A DNA stretch of 64,000 nucleotides from Leptonema illini DSM 21528 (GCF_000243335.1 NZ_JH597773.1:2225550-2289549); one strand, 5' to 3'. Shown: positions 46,436-56,174, counted from the first letter of the stretch. Numbers and translations are program-made. Notes: generated from the sequence alone by a model not told the origin.

Positions 46436-47278
46436 ATGAAAAAATCCATCCTTCCTGGCGCCCTTTTATACCTCTTTGCCGCCTGCACGACCCCGTATAC
46501 GCACCTCAGAGGGGCGCCCGGCACGGATTACTTCAGGCCGGAGTTCGCCTGCAAGAAAGGAGCTCTCCCTAAAGAACAGGATGCCCTGTACCTGCTCATG
46601 CGCGAGAAGCTGCGCACGGCGGCGTTTCGTGCTCCGGTTTCAGAGTCGCCGTTTATGGTCATCGCCGGCGAGTCGACGGCCGCTCTTTTTGATGAACGCA
46701 TCTATAAAAAGGAATTATCTGAATTCACGATTCTGAATCGCGCCATCGGCGGCGAGACGACGCCTCTTTTGCTTTCGGCCATGGATCAGGATATTATCGC
46801 ACTGCGTCCGAAGGTTATCTTTATCTCCATCGGCGGCAACGATATTATGGGCGGACGATGTCTGAGCGAGATTCGCGAGAACGTGCGGCTGTTTCTCTTC
46901 AAGGTGCGCACGCAGCTTCCCGAAACGCACGTCATCCTCGCCGGTGTTCCGCCTGTTCTCTCGTGGAAGGTAAACAGCGTCACTCCGTATTTCAATGCCA
47001 TGATGGCCGATCTTGCAAAAGAATCCGGGCCGAAGGTCGAGTACTTTGATCTGTGGCAGATCCTCGCCGATCCTGATCGCCCCGTTTTGCAGCAGCGCTT
47101 TGCCGTCTTAATTCATCCACAGCTCACGTTCATGCAGCGTATGATGGGGAACAAAGAACAGGATCTTATCGAGTACGATCGCATTCATTTTAACGAATAC
47201 GGTTATATCGAAATTGCCCGCCACCTGAAGCCCGTTCTCACTCGCATTCGCGAATCACAGGAGAAGCCGGCTAAATAG
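46436..47278 (+). CDS. SGNH/GDSL-type hydrolase lipoprotein
   Basis: The 280-residue protein has a lipobox Phe-Ala-Ala-Cys (Cys17). SGNH motifs are visible in order: the Ser block AGESTAALF, the Gly block, the Asn block GGNDIMGG and a C-terminal DRIHFNEYG with the Asp/His pair. SGNH enzymes remove acyl or acetyl esters from lipids or sugars. It is coupled with the membrane alpha/beta hydrolase and convergent with an outer-membrane protein gene. Confidence 0.85.
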   Translation: MKKSILPGALLYLFAACTTPYTHLRGAPGTDYFRPEFACKKGALPKEQDALYLLMREKLRTAAFRAPVSESPFMVIAGESTAALFDERIYKKELSEFTILNRAIGGETTPLLLSAMDQDIIALRPKVIFISIGGNDIMGGRCLSEIRENVRLFLFKVRTQLPETHVILAGVPPVLSWKVNSVTPYFNAMMADLAKESGPKVEYFDLWQILADPDRPVLQQRFAVLIHPQLTFMQRMMGNKEQDLIEYDRIHFNEYGYIEIARHLKPVLTRIRESQEKPAK

Positions 47279-47330
47279 CGGCCGGCTCAATAAAAGCGGG
47301 TAAAATGACGGCCGGGCCCGGAGCAGGGCC

Positions 47331-48443
47331 TCAAAACACCATGCGTACGCCGGCGCTGGCCGAATAGACCTCTCTATTCCCGGCCGCATCGACGAAGATC
47401 TTCAAGAACGGGATATTGAGTTCAAGACCGAGCGACGCGAAGGCCTGTGTCGGTCGACTCGGACCGCCCGCCCCTTTCATCGTCAGATCAAGATAGGAAT
47501 CGGGCAACGTCACTCCGAGTAAGGCCGCATAGTCGTTATCGGCATAAGCGCGGCCGTAGCGCTTTAGCTCGAGATTCGAGCTTCCCTTTGCCCAGGCCAC
47601 TCCGCCACCAAGCGACAGGCGAAAGAGATAGAGAAACTGAAATCCGGTTCTTATGCTGACGGGAAAAACGTCCATCTTCGAGCTGTAGGTGATGCGATCC
47701 TCGGCGTTCCAGATGATCGTAGTCCCCGATCCTGCCTTCACCTTCACCTTTGAATTGGCACGCGTGTATTCCAGCTTCTGCTCCACGCGGTTATAACCGA
47801 CGCCTAACGACATTCCCGTAAATGCAAACCAGAAAGCGCCGCGATCGCCGCCTTCCATGAGATGATAACGCAGCTCGCCGCCGATGGATTTAGAGAAGCC
47901 GCCGTAGTCTTCATCCTTCTTCGGTTTTGCAAACTCTTTCATGTCAGAAAGAGACATATTGAGCCCGGAAACATAGAAGTCAAAGCGATGAAGCGAAAAG
48001 GGCGATGTTGACGACCAGTCATGCGGCTCTCCCGAGAACATATAGCCGACGTTGAACCCTATGAAGATGCGCGGAACGACAGCGAACCCTCCGGACGGCA
48101 TATCTTCAAGCAGGCCATAGTCAGGCACATAGACGTTCAGCTTGCGTTGCTCGGTGGCGCCGGCAACGATCTGCGTTCCGATCGTAAACTCTCTGAGATT
48201 AACGACTCCAGACGGAGATAGATGCACGCCAGCCATTACAGAGGCGTCGGACATATCTTTGAGTATTTCATTCAGATACTGTGTTTCCAGCGAATGGAAT
48301 ACCTGATCAAGCTGTGCATTATTAATCGGAAGCGACGAACAGGCCGCTCCTGAGCAAATCAGCTGCGCCTGCAATCCGGAAAGCGGAAACATCACGACAC
48401 CCAGTAGCGGGCCCAGCAGTATCCATCGAAGCTTCATTCTCAC
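47331..48443 (-). CDS. Predicted outer-membrane beta-barrel protein
   Basis: The 370-residue protein has a cleavable signal ending near Leu-Gln-Ala (residue 26). It has many alternating hydrophobic/hydrophilic beta strands with aromatic girdle residues and ends in Val-Phe, the typical C-terminal Phe of BAM-assembled barrels. Two cysteines follow the signal. It resembles leptospiral predicted outer-membrane adhesins in overall style, but I do not recognise a named family. Confidence 0.65.
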   Translation of the reverse strand: MRMKLRWILLGPLLGVVMFPLSGLQAQLICSGAACSSLPINNAQLDQVFHSLETQYLNEILKDMSDASVMAGVHLSPSGVVNLREFTIGTQIVAGATEQRKLNVYVPDYGLLEDMPSGGFAVVPRIFIGFNVGYMFSGEPHDWSSTSPFSLHRFDFYVSGLNMSLSDMKEFAKPKKDEDYGGFSKSIGGELRYHLMEGGDRGAFWFAFTGMSLGVGYNRVEQKLEYTRANSKVKVKAGSGTTIIWNAEDRITYSSKMDVFPVSIRTGFQFLYLFRLSLGGGVAWAKGSSNLELKRYGRAYADNDYAALLGVTLPDSYLDLTMKGAGGPSRPTQAFASLGLELNIPFLKIFVDAAGNREVYSASAGVRMVF

Positions 48444-48539
48444 GTCCTGTTGTCCTCTTCTTTATCAGACAGTTAGAATCTCTGATTTTCCGTAAAAAAA
48501 ACTGCTGTCCGCTCGAAAAAGCCCGAGGCGCTATATATC

Positions 48540-48950
48540 TCAATCGCTTTTCTGAACGGCCAGATCAGCGCCATCACATGCCTTCAACGTTTCAAGCACC
48601 TGAACAAAATCCTCGTAGATGACGGCCCGATCCACGCGCAAAAGAACCCTCCTCTTCTCAGTACACAGATCGAGAAGCTGCTTGCGATGTGCGGTCAGGT
48701 CGGCCAGCGGAAAGCGCTCGCTGCTCTCACCGTATTTGAGGAAGACCTCCTGATTCGACGAAAGCTCGACCAGCAACGCCGGATCATTGCCCGCTTCTTC
48801 ATCCCTGGTATTCACCTCGGGAAGCCGGAGATCAAGATAGTTCTCGGGCTTCAGATTGAGCGAGATCATCAGAAAAAGCAGCAGGATAAAAAGCACATCG
48901 AGCAGAGAGTTGAGCGAAATACCTGCCTCTTCTTCAGGCCAGCGCTTCAT
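48540..48950 (-). CDS. exbD: ExbD/TolR-type biopolymer transport protein
   Basis: With the ATG at 48950 the protein has 136 residues: a short cytoplasmic N-terminus, one membrane helix (about 12-30: SLLDVLFILLLFLMIS) with the conserved Asp used for proton flow, and a periplasmic domain. It overlaps the exbB-like gene by four bases. Together they form the proton-driven motor that energises TonB or Tol systems; no tonB or tolA is adjacent. Confidence 0.85.
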   Translation of the reverse strand: MKRWPEEEAGISLNSLLDVLFILLLFLMISLNLKPENYLDLRLPEVNTRDEEAGNDPALLVELSSNQEVFLKYGESSERFPLADLTAHRKQLLDLCTEKRRVLLRVDRAVIYEDFVQVLETLKACDGADLAVQKSD

Positions 48951-49414
48951 CGCCTCTCGCCTTCGGATCGACGGCGCAGGGCCGCTCGCTCCGCCTTTTC
49001 GAAAAGGTCGCGAAACACAAAATGCAGCGCCGTTCCGGGAATGGCCATCGCCAGACCGACGACGGTCGTGATCAAGGCCTGATTGATGCCGCGCGCAAAC
49101 GTATCGGGGCTGATGTTCTGGGCCACCTCCATATCGGCGAAGGCAGCCTGAATGCCGGTTACCGTTCCGAAAAGGCCGAGCAGCGTCGCAATACCGGCCA
49201 GGCGGTTCATCCAGAGGATGGCGCTCCGATACGGAAAAACCCATCGATCGAGAAAATCCTCCGTCGACTCATCGGCAGAGGCATACAGGTCGGGTGAAAG
49301 ATGTCTTAGCTTGAAAAACCCGGAAAGCACATAGAGGATCAGGGCAAGATAGATCAAAGAACATAAGGCAAGCGGCACCATGACGGGCCCGCCTTTCATC
49401 AACCAGGTCAGCAT
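48947..49414 (-). CDS. exbB: ExbB/TolQ/MotA-family proton channel
   Basis: With the ATG at 49414 the protein has 155 residues. Three membrane helices (about 10-30, 75-95, 115-135) and the conserved loop ATLLGLFGTVTGIQAAF with the TVVGLAMAIPGTAL helix mark the family. It is short for TolQ. Paired with ExbD by a four-base overlap. An alternative start at 49399 gives five fewer residues. Confidence 0.88.
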   Translation of the reverse strand: MLTWLMKGGPVMVPLALCSLIYLALILYVLSGFFKLRHLSPDLYASADESTEDFLDRWVFPYRSAILWMNRLAGIATLLGLFGTVTGIQAAFADMEVAQNISPDTFARGINQALITTVVGLAMAIPGTALHFVFRDLFEKAERAALRRRSEGERR

Positions 49415-49498
49415 CGGAGTAATTTCACAGGGCGCGCCGACGGGCAAAGCAATATTTCCTCGACAGAGCGACAATCTCTATAAATATAGTGAAGATAG

Positions 49499-49993
49499 AT
49501 GCAGGAGGAGCCATCCCAGACGCCAGACGGGGAGACGCTTCTGGAAACGGTTCGTTCAAACGACGAATCTGACACAGAGGCCTTCGCTCATCGTCTCTTC
49601 TCCCGCTATTTACTCGATCTGCCCGGCGCCGTGCTGCTACTCGACGGAGATCTGGGTGCCGGAAAGACTGCGTTCTGCAGAGCTCTCGGTCGCTTGCTTG
49701 CCATCGACGAGCCCGTAAACAGCCCGACGTTCAACCTCCTGCACCAGCACAGCGGAAAAAAAGGCGTCCTCTGCCATTACGACCTCTATCGTATCTCAGA
49801 GATGGAGCTTGAGGAGCTGGAGTTCCCCGATCTCTGGGCAGACGTCGTCGATCAGCGATTCACCATTCATGCCATCGAATGGTGGAGGCGTGCCGGATCG
49901 ATTCATTCCCGACTGCCGGTGTTCCGGATCGAGCTGGAGTTTCATCCGCCCGAAGAACACCGGACCATCCATCTTTACAGGAGAAACGCTTGA
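49499..49993 (+). CDS. tsaE: tRNA t6A synthesis ATPase TsaE
   Basis: TsaE supports the TsaBD complex that makes N6-threonylcarbamoyladenosine at tRNA position 37. It has 164 residues, near family length. Walker A GDLGAGKT, the switch-like SPTFNLLHQH segment and a HYDLYRI motif are characteristic. Its TGA overlaps the TTG start of tsaB, so the two are coupled. Confidence 0.93.
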   Translation: MQEEPSQTPDGETLLETVRSNDESDTEAFAHRLFSRYLLDLPGAVLLLDGDLGAGKTAFCRALGRLLAIDEPVNSPTFNLLHQHSGKKGVLCHYDLYRISEMELEELEFPDLWADVVDQRFTIHAIEWWRRAGSIHSRLPVFRIELEFHPPEEHRTIHLYRRNA

Positions 49994-50670
49994 ACTGTCT
50001 GGTTATCGACTGCTCCACACGCTGGATCATTTGCGGCATTCATTCGCTGCATGACGGCGCCGTTATTCCTGGAGCAGAGATCCGGCTGGAGGCTCCGCGC
50101 GAAAGCTCGACTCGCCTCGTGGCCGAAATCGGAGCACTGGTCAAGCGGACGGGATTGCGTCCCGACTACATCCTGAGCGCCCTCGGTCCCGGTTCCTTTA
50201 CCGGATTGCGCATCGGCGTGACGACGGCCCGCGATCTGTCGCAGCTGTGGAATATTCCCGCCGCCGGCATCGACACGCTTACGCTGTATGGATGGGCCGT
50301 CAGAGAGCATGACTCGATAGAGGAACCTTTCGCCCTTCTTTTCGACGGCAGACAGAAGCGCTACTATACGAAGAAGATCACCAACGATCTTTTCACGACT
50401 CGCGATGAGATCATCGTCGACCTTGATCCGCTCGAATTCGAAAGCATCGGTCTTTCGCAGGTTTATGTCGATGATCCCTCTTCGCTTTCCTTACCCGAAC
50501 GGGTGCGGATACGAACGATACCGCCAGAGGCGTTAACCGCTCGCTCCTTTTTTGAAACGGCCCTGAAGCTGGATGCCTTTCATCCGGAGAAGAGCTGGAA
50601 GGATCTGATTCCGGTATATATTCGTGATAATCCCGCCCGCCCCAACCAACCGGCATCGGCCGCTCAATAA
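49990..50670 (+). CDS. tsaB: tRNA t6A synthesis protein TsaB
   Basis: TsaB is the scaffold partner of the TsaD kinase-like enzyme. The start is TTG at 49990 overlapping the tsaE stop (TTGA), with AGGAG about 7 bases upstream; this yields 226 residues. The N-terminal LVIDCSTRWIICGI strand and the conserved LGPGSFTGLRIGVTTARDLS segment identify the ASKHA-fold family. rnr follows after 3 bases. Confidence 0.92.
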   Translation: MNCLVIDCSTRWIICGIHSLHDGAVIPGAEIRLEAPRESSTRLVAEIGALVKRTGLRPDYILSALGPGSFTGLRIGVTTARDLSQLWNIPAAGIDTLTLYGWAVREHDSIEEPFALLFDGRQKRYYTKKITNDLFTTRDEIIVDLDPLEFESIGLSQVYVDDPSSLSLPERVRIRTIPPEALTARSFFETALKLDAFHPEKSWKDLIPVYIRDNPARPNQPASAAQ

Positions 50671-50673
50671 AAC

Positions 50674-53004
50674 ATGAGAACAGACCAATTACTACAGTAC
50701 CTTGAAAAACATCAGGGCAAAGAAATCAGCAAGAAAGAGATCGAACGCCTGACGGCGAAAAAAGACCGACGAAAAGGACGCCTGCGCGGATTCTTCGACG
50801 TTCCCGACACCGACGAGGTGCTTGAAGATCTCGCCTCTCTCGGCCTCATCAAACGCGAACGAAACTCGTATCTCGTACGCAAGCCTTTTTTGATCGAGGC
50901 GAAGGCGAGCATGAATCCGGCCGGCCTCATCTTCGCCATGCCGCGGCTTTCTGCCCGCGAGAAAGATAAAGTGCGCGATCTCTTTATTCCGCCGGCAAAA
51001 GGCGCCGGAGCGCTTTCCGGAGATATCGTCGCCGTAAGACTCGTCGATCGCAAGAAGGATCGCTTCGAAGGCGAGGTGATCTCAGTCGTCAAGCGCGCAC
51101 GACGCTTTCATCGTTTTCGCGTGCTCACCGTCGGTAAAGACGGCATGACGCCCGGCGTGCTTCTTGATATGCCGGGCAAATTCACCTCGCTTATCAATCT
51201 GAAAGGATTGCCCGCCGATACGCGATCCCGTATCAAAACCGACACCGTACTCATCGTAGAGCTTCGCGGTCGTAACGTTCGTTACCAGAACGCCTTCTTT
51301 CATGAGGCAAGCTTCGTGCGCTTCGAAGATGAAACGGAGTTCGACCTCGACTTCGATCGCATTCTCTTAAAATATGATCTTGATCCGGCGTATGCCGATC
51401 TGCCCTTCCCTGCCATAGATCCCGACGACCAGAAGCAGGTTCCCGACTGGAAAAAGCGAAAGGATCTGCGCAAGCTTTACACGATCACCATCGACGGCGC
51501 CGATTCGAAAGACTTTGACGACGCCCTGAGCCTTGAGATCGTATCAAAGCGAAAATGGCGGCTCTACGTTCATATTGCCGACGTTTCCTTCTACGTGCAG
51601 AAAGGCAGCCCTCTTGATGAAGAGGCGCTTTCGCGTTCGACGTCCTATTACCTGGCAAACAGAGTCGTGCCGATGCTTCCGCCCGAGCTCTCTGAAAATC
51701 TCTGTTCGCTTGTCGCCGATCATAACCGGCTCGCCGTCACCGCCGAGATGGAGATTGATCCGGCTACGGGACGTATTAAATCGTCGACCTTCTATCGCTC
51801 GATCATCAGAGTCGATAAGCGTTATACATACGATATCGCCGAAACGAGGCTCGATCGCGAAGACGGGCCCGATGCCGATCCGATCCTGCCGGCGCTCTGG
51901 CAGCTGGCGCAGAAACAGAAGGCCGATCGTATGAAGATGGGCCGGATCGATCTTGAAATCGCCGAGCCTAAATTCAAGTTCGGCGAACAGGATCGCGTCA
52001 TCGCCATCGAAACGAGAGCACGCCTTCGATCGAGCATGTTGATCGAAGAATGCATGCTTTCGGCGAATACGGCCGTCGCCGCTTTTTTAAAGAAGAAGAA
52101 GGCTCCGACGCTGTACCGCATCCATTCGACGATGGATGAAACGAAGCTCGAAACGCTGAACGCCTTCTTTGATATCTATAATATCGACTGTCGTCTGGAT
52201 GATACAGACCCGGCTTCACTACAGGAAGCGCTTGAAATCGCCCGCGCAAAGGGGCCGCTTGAAAGCCGTATCTTCAATATGTTGCTTCTTCGTTCCTTCA
52301 TGCAGGCGCAGTACAGCCCCGAGCCCGTCGGCCACTGGGGCCTGGGATTCGAAGACTACTGTCACTTCACCTCGCCCATACGACGTTATCCAGACCTCGT
52401 CGTGCATCGCTCTCTTGTGAATCTGATCGAGAAGAAAAAGCCCGCCTACGTCGACGATGAGATGGATGTGCTCGCTCTGCAAACCAGCGAGAAGGAGCGC
52501 CACGCCATGGAGGCGGAGCGCGATATGTGGAAGCTGAAGCTCATCCGCTTTATCGAGCAGAGCGGACGTACGGAGTTCCACGGATTCTTAACAGGCTTCA
52601 GGCCCGATCTCGTCTACCTCGAACTCGAAGAATGCCCCGTCGAGGGCATCGTGCCGGCCATGCATCTGAGCTCCGAAGGCGAGCTTGTGCTGCCCGACCC
52701 GTTCTCTGTGTATATCAAGCGCCTTTCGCGGCCGGCCTTTCTTGGAGAGCGCTGGAAGCTTGAACTGGATCGTATCGACACCGAGGCGCTGCGGCTTTAC
52801 TTCAAGCCGGTCTGGGGAACGGAAGAGCGCGCCCTCGGCCGTTCACCGAACCAGAAGAATCAGGGCCAGAATCGCAGAGGCCCGCGCAATCAGAATGGCC
52901 AGAGTAACGGAAATCGCAACGGGCGTCAGAACAATCGAAGACGAAACGATTCCCGCGGCTCAAAGGATTCGCGAGGCCCACAGTCTGGAGAACGTCGGCG
53001 CTGA
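50674..53004 (+). CDS. rnr: Ribonuclease R with Asn/Arg-rich C-terminal tail
   Basis: This 3'-to-5' exoribonuclease degrades structured RNA. It has 776 residues. A winged-helix N-terminus (1-70) and cold-shock domains precede the RNB core with its metal-binding motif TIDGADSKDFDDAL, and an S1 domain (about 640-720) follows. The tail (about 725-776) is low complexity, rich in Asn, Gln, Gly, Arg and Ser, and probably disordered and RNA-binding. It is downstream of tsaE-tsaB. Confidence 0.95.
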   Translation: MRTDQLLQYLEKHQGKEISKKEIERLTAKKDRRKGRLRGFFDVPDTDEVLEDLASLGLIKRERNSYLVRKPFLIEAKASMNPAGLIFAMPRLSAREKDKVRDLFIPPAKGAGALSGDIVAVRLVDRKKDRFEGEVISVVKRARRFHRFRVLTVGKDGMTPGVLLDMPGKFTSLINLKGLPADTRSRIKTDTVLIVELRGRNVRYQNAFFHEASFVRFEDETEFDLDFDRILLKYDLDPAYADLPFPAIDPDDQKQVPDWKKRKDLRKLYTITIDGADSKDFDDALSLEIVSKRKWRLYVHIADVSFYVQKGSPLDEEALSRSTSYYLANRVVPMLPPELSENLCSLVADHNRLAVTAEMEIDPATGRIKSSTFYRSIIRVDKRYTYDIAETRLDREDGPDADPILPALWQLAQKQKADRMKMGRIDLEIAEPKFKFGEQDRVIAIETRARLRSSMLIEECMLSANTAVAAFLKKKKAPTLYRIHSTMDETKLETLNAFFDIYNIDCRLDDTDPASLQEALEIARAKGPLESRIFNMLLLRSFMQAQYSPEPVGHWGLGFEDYCHFTSPIRRYPDLVVHRSLVNLIEKKKPAYVDDEMDVLALQTSEKERHAMEAERDMWKLKLIRFIEQSGRTEFHGFLTGFRPDLVYLELEECPVEGIVPAMHLSSEGELVLPDPFSVYIKRLSRPAFLGERWKLELDRIDTEALRLYFKPVWGTEERALGRSPNQKNQGQNRRGPRNQNGQSNGNRNGRQNNRRRNDSRGSKDSRGPQSGERRR

Positions 53005-53036
53005 GATGAGTATCCGTTCCGATGCTGCTATTGCGC

Positions 53037-53267
53037 TTAAGGAGCCCAGGGAACGATCGGCAGAGCCGTTTGTTCCCTGCATTTCTGTCTCTCCTGTATC
53101 GATTCCAGACACAACAATAGTCCTGCGTCGGCAAGCTCCTGGCGGGAACTGAACAACACGGCCACAGAGCACATATCGTTTGCGTCCGCCTCCTGATAGC
53201 AAAGGCTTCGCGGGCTACTGCATGCCGTCATAGCCACAGAGACAAGCAGTAACCTGTAAAAGGACAC
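53037..53267 (-). CDS. Small Cys-rich lipoprotein, unknown function
   Basis: The 76-residue protein starts with GTG at 53267, with GGAG at ideal spacing, only 2 bases after the stop of the ion-channel gene. The N-terminal signal ends in the lipobox Ala-Met-Thr-Ala-Cys (Cys16). Further cysteines (SLCYQEADANDMC, LLLCLESIQERQKC) suggest disulphides. The coupled position suggests it is translated with the channel. No family recognised; a real gene is likely given start, signal and spacing. Confidence 0.6.
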   Translation of the reverse strand: MSFYRLLLVSVAMTACSSPRSLCYQEADANDMCSVAVLFSSRQELADAGLLLCLESIQERQKCREQTALPIVPWAP

Positions 53268-53269
53268 GA

Positions 53270-55219
53270 CTACTCCATCTCTTCGGCTAACGTAATCAAG
53301 AAGTCGGCCGACGTCAGTTCGAAGATACGGCTTTTCGGCGGATTGATATAGATTCCGTGGTTGCCGTTTCCGTTATGTTCTTCGGCACTGATACGAACTC
53401 CAAAGCAGGATTCGCCGCGCTTTAAAGCGGCGGCACAGAGATCGCCGAAGCTGATACGCGAGGGAATGCTGCTCATATACAGCGAAAGCGGCTTGATGTA
53501 GATCTCGCTGCCTTCGGCTCCGAACAACTCGTCATAGGCCTTGAGCACCTCGGCCTCTTCCGATGCCTGGGCGTATATCTTCGAGACGAATTTATTCGAA
53601 ATAAGGAAGTCGCGAACGCCGACCTCCTGAATCACCTCAATGTTATTTGAATCGGCCACCTCGCTGATGAGCTGCGTGCGCACGTTCTTATTGCCCGAAT
53701 TCTTGAAGTAGTGTCGGAATTCCAGAAGCATCGCAATCGTCGCCGCATCGCGCAGCTCCGGGTCGCCTCCGTCTTCTTTTAAGAGAATGACGTTGTCGTA
53801 GAGTTCGGGCGTCAGCGAGTGCATGGCTGCGGGGTCGTGCAGATCCATCTCCTGAAGCTTCATCTGAATCCCTTCGTGTCGCCCCCTGATCTCTTCGAAT
53901 TCGGCGCGCATCTCGTCGCTCATCCGCGGAACGACGACGACGATCTCTGATCCCGAAGCCAGATAGTCGGAGTATTCGTCGACAATAATCGCCGACTTGC
54001 GGCTCCAGCCAACGATAAGCTGTCGCTCGATCCGTCGCGGAGGAGCGGCGTGCCCTGGCTCGGTCGGCGTCGTCGCCTTGATCGCAGTTTCAAGATACCT
54101 TATATCGGAGTCGTCTTCGGCGATCAGAAGAAGCTCCCATGCGTCATCGATCACCGTGCTCGCCGGAGGATTGGCCACGACTTCGCCGTCGGGCTTGCGG
54201 TATCCAATCACTGAGCTTGTAGCGAAGTGAAAGACGAGGTCGCCGTAGGTTTTCCCGCCCCATCCGCGCGGATTCTTATAATAATAGAATTCGCAGCCTT
54301 CAAAGCCGACAAGGTTATCATAGACAAAGGCGAGGCCCGGAACTCGCGACGTCTGCACCATCAGCTTGGCCAGTAAAGACTGCTCTTCGATTACGTTTAT
54401 CTGAGGAGCGATGCCTCTTGCCAGCTTGCGCTTATTCTCAAGATGAAACTCGGCAAGGATGGGCGGCACGTTCGCCTCACCGGTGCAGGCGATGATGGCC
54501 ATGATCGTTTTCAACACACGGGCATCGGCAAGCTCCTTATCGTCGTGCTCGGCGTCGGCGGCGACGTCGTTCAGAATGATGATGCTTTTCGCGTCGATGA
54601 CGCTCAATCGCTCAAGCGTCTGCACGCTTGATGATACGCCCGATCGCGTGATGATGCGCGTCGACTTCGTATCTTCGATCTGCTCTCTGAAGAAGTCGTC
54701 CATGGCATCCTTCTCTTCAGCCGAAAGAACGACGATGGCCGCATCGCGCTCAGATTCGTTAGCCACGATAAGCTCACGCACGATTTCAAGAACGCGATCG
54801 CCGAAGCCCAGGATCAGCGTATGGCCTTTTTCGACGACCAGGCTGCGTCCTTTGCGCAGATCGTCGAGCTTCGCTTCAAACTGGCTGGTAATAAAGGCGA
54901 CAAGGCTCGAGAAGAGAACAAGGCCAAGAAAGATGGTTATAATGCCCATCACCTTATTCACGACGGAGCTATCTCCGTCTTCGGCGACGGCGCCGGCATC
55001 AGAGATCTGTAAGAAGACGCGCCAGAGCTGATCTGTCAGAGAGCCGACCGTCTCATCGGGCAGCATGAGATTCGCCACAAATCGGATGACGGCCATCAAA
55101 AGAAAAGCCGCAGCAAATAGGGAAAGCAAGGCCAGGAAGATGGAAAGGCCGCCCCCCGACATGAAATTATCGAATCTGTATTGTAATCGGGCGATCAGCC
55201 CCGGCCGTTTCTTCATCAA
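53270..55219 (-). CDS. Castor/Pollux-type ion channel protein with TrkA-like domains
   Basis: The 649-residue protein has two membrane segments (about 26-50 and 92-114) bracketing a pore-like region. A long cytoplasmic part follows with two RCK-like Rossmann domains (near 130-260 and 405-500). Signatures such as GHTLILGFGDRVLEIVREL and the RVPGLAFVYDNLVGFEGCEFY segment match Castor/Pollux (DUF1012) proteins, first known as plant nuclear cation channels. Ion selectivity cannot be read from the sequence. A small lipoprotein gene follows after 2 bases. Confidence 0.82.
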   Translation of the reverse strand: MMKKRPGLIARLQYRFDNFMSGGGLSIFLALLSLFAAAFLLMAVIRFVANLMLPDETVGSLTDQLWRVFLQISDAGAVAEDGDSSVVNKVMGIITIFLGLVLFSSLVAFITSQFEAKLDDLRKGRSLVVEKGHTLILGFGDRVLEIVRELIVANESERDAAIVVLSAEEKDAMDDFFREQIEDTKSTRIITRSGVSSSVQTLERLSVIDAKSIIILNDVAADAEHDDKELADARVLKTIMAIIACTGEANVPPILAEFHLENKRKLARGIAPQINVIEEQSLLAKLMVQTSRVPGLAFVYDNLVGFEGCEFYYYKNPRGWGGKTYGDLVFHFATSSVIGYRKPDGEVVANPPASTVIDDAWELLLIAEDDSDIRYLETAIKATTPTEPGHAAPPRRIERQLIVGWSRKSAIIVDEYSDYLASGSEIVVVVPRMSDEMRAEFEEIRGRHEGIQMKLQEMDLHDPAAMHSLTPELYDNVILLKEDGGDPELRDAATIAMLLEFRHYFKNSGNKNVRTQLISEVADSNNIEVIQEVGVRDFLISNKFVSKIYAQASEEAEVLKAYDELFGAEGSEIYIKPLSLYMSSIPSRISFGDLCAAALKRGESCFGVRISAEEHNGNGNHGIYINPPKSRIFELTSADFLITLAEEME

Positions 55220-55304
55220 TCCGCTCCGCGAAAAATATGATCAACATACCGGAACGTCACTTCTGTCAGTCAATACATTAACGGCCGCACAAAACCTCTT
55301 TACA

Positions 55305-55332
55305 GACTCCCGCCGGTCGACCGACGGGAGTC
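55305..55332. terminator. Long hairpin after the carbonic anhydrase gene
   Basis: A near-perfect 28-base palindrome (GACTCCCG, core CGGTCGACCG, CGGGAGTC) lies about 22 bases after the stop of the carbonic anhydrase. There is no strong T tract, so its terminator role is tentative. Confidence 0.45.
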
Positions 55333-55353
55333 CTCGCCTACAAAACGGCAATA

Positions 55354-56100
55354 TCACATCTTGCTTTCCAGAACGCGACCCTGCATCGGTTGCACGGGCC
55401 GTGCGTTCCCGTTATAAAACTGCTTGCGAAAACGCGAAAGCTGTTCGGGTGAGGCGGTGACCGTTCGTCGCGCCACGCTCCAGAGTACGCCCTCGGAACA
55501 GGGAGGCGTCGTCAGCGATCCTGAGTATTGATAATAGCCCGTTTGCGCGGGAAGCAGTGTAGCCGGCTGAAACGTTGCGGCCAGATCCTTTTCCTGCCCG
55601 GCGGCATCGGGAAACGACTGTAGCAGGGACTCAAGAGCGGCCGATGCCGTGCCTTCCTCGAAAAGCACGCCGATCACGGCAAGTGAGCCGGATGAACTCT
55701 TATGAACAAGATGCACCTCAAGAGGATAGGCGCGCCCGTTGATCTTATGCTCGGACGGCGCATGAAAATGCAACTGCAACAGCTCGTATCTTTGGCCGGC
55801 AATCACGGCGACGCTTGGTGCGGAGTTATTCAGCTGCACGGTATGGCCGTTATTCAACGTCTTCATCGCCGTCGGCTGATACTGAATCATGATATCGGAT
55901 GCGCCGGTCGGTCGCGCCATAAGAGGCTGTATATCAATCGGAGATTGGTTCTTGCCCGTAGAGCAGAGTTTAAAGTCATCCTGTAACTCACCCCATTTCT
56001 CGGGACCGCCATGACCGCTATAACTCCAGTGAGCGTGGTCCTTTGTTCCGTGGCATTGCAGCAAAAGCACTGCAAGCATTGCAATCAACAGTCGTTTCAT
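55354..56100 (-). CDS. Alpha-class carbonic anhydrase lipoprotein
   Basis: The enzyme interconverts CO2 and bicarbonate in the periplasm or at the surface. The 248-residue protein has a lipobox Leu-Leu-Gln-Cys (Cys16). The alpha-CA signature is clear: NQSPIDIQP, zinc ligands in LQLHFHAPSEH and EVHLVH, and the C-terminal GSLTTPPCSEGVLW. It is flanked by the ion-channel gene and a CPBP protease. Confidence 0.93.
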   Translation of the reverse strand: MKRLLIAMLAVLLLQCHGTKDHAHWSYSGHGGPEKWGELQDDFKLCSTGKNQSPIDIQPLMARPTGASDIMIQYQPTAMKTLNNGHTVQLNNSAPSVAVIAGQRYELLQLHFHAPSEHKINGRAYPLEVHLVHKSSSGSLAVIGVLFEEGTASAALESLLQSFPDAAGQEKDLAATFQPATLLPAQTGYYQYSGSLTTPPCSEGVLWSVARRTVTASPEQLSRFRKQFYNGNARPVQPMQGRVLESKM

Positions 56101-56174
56101 TCCACGACGCTACGGCCGTCATTTCAAGAAGGCAAGCCGTTTTTACGCTCATCCCCCTTGCCGAATAGCAAACA

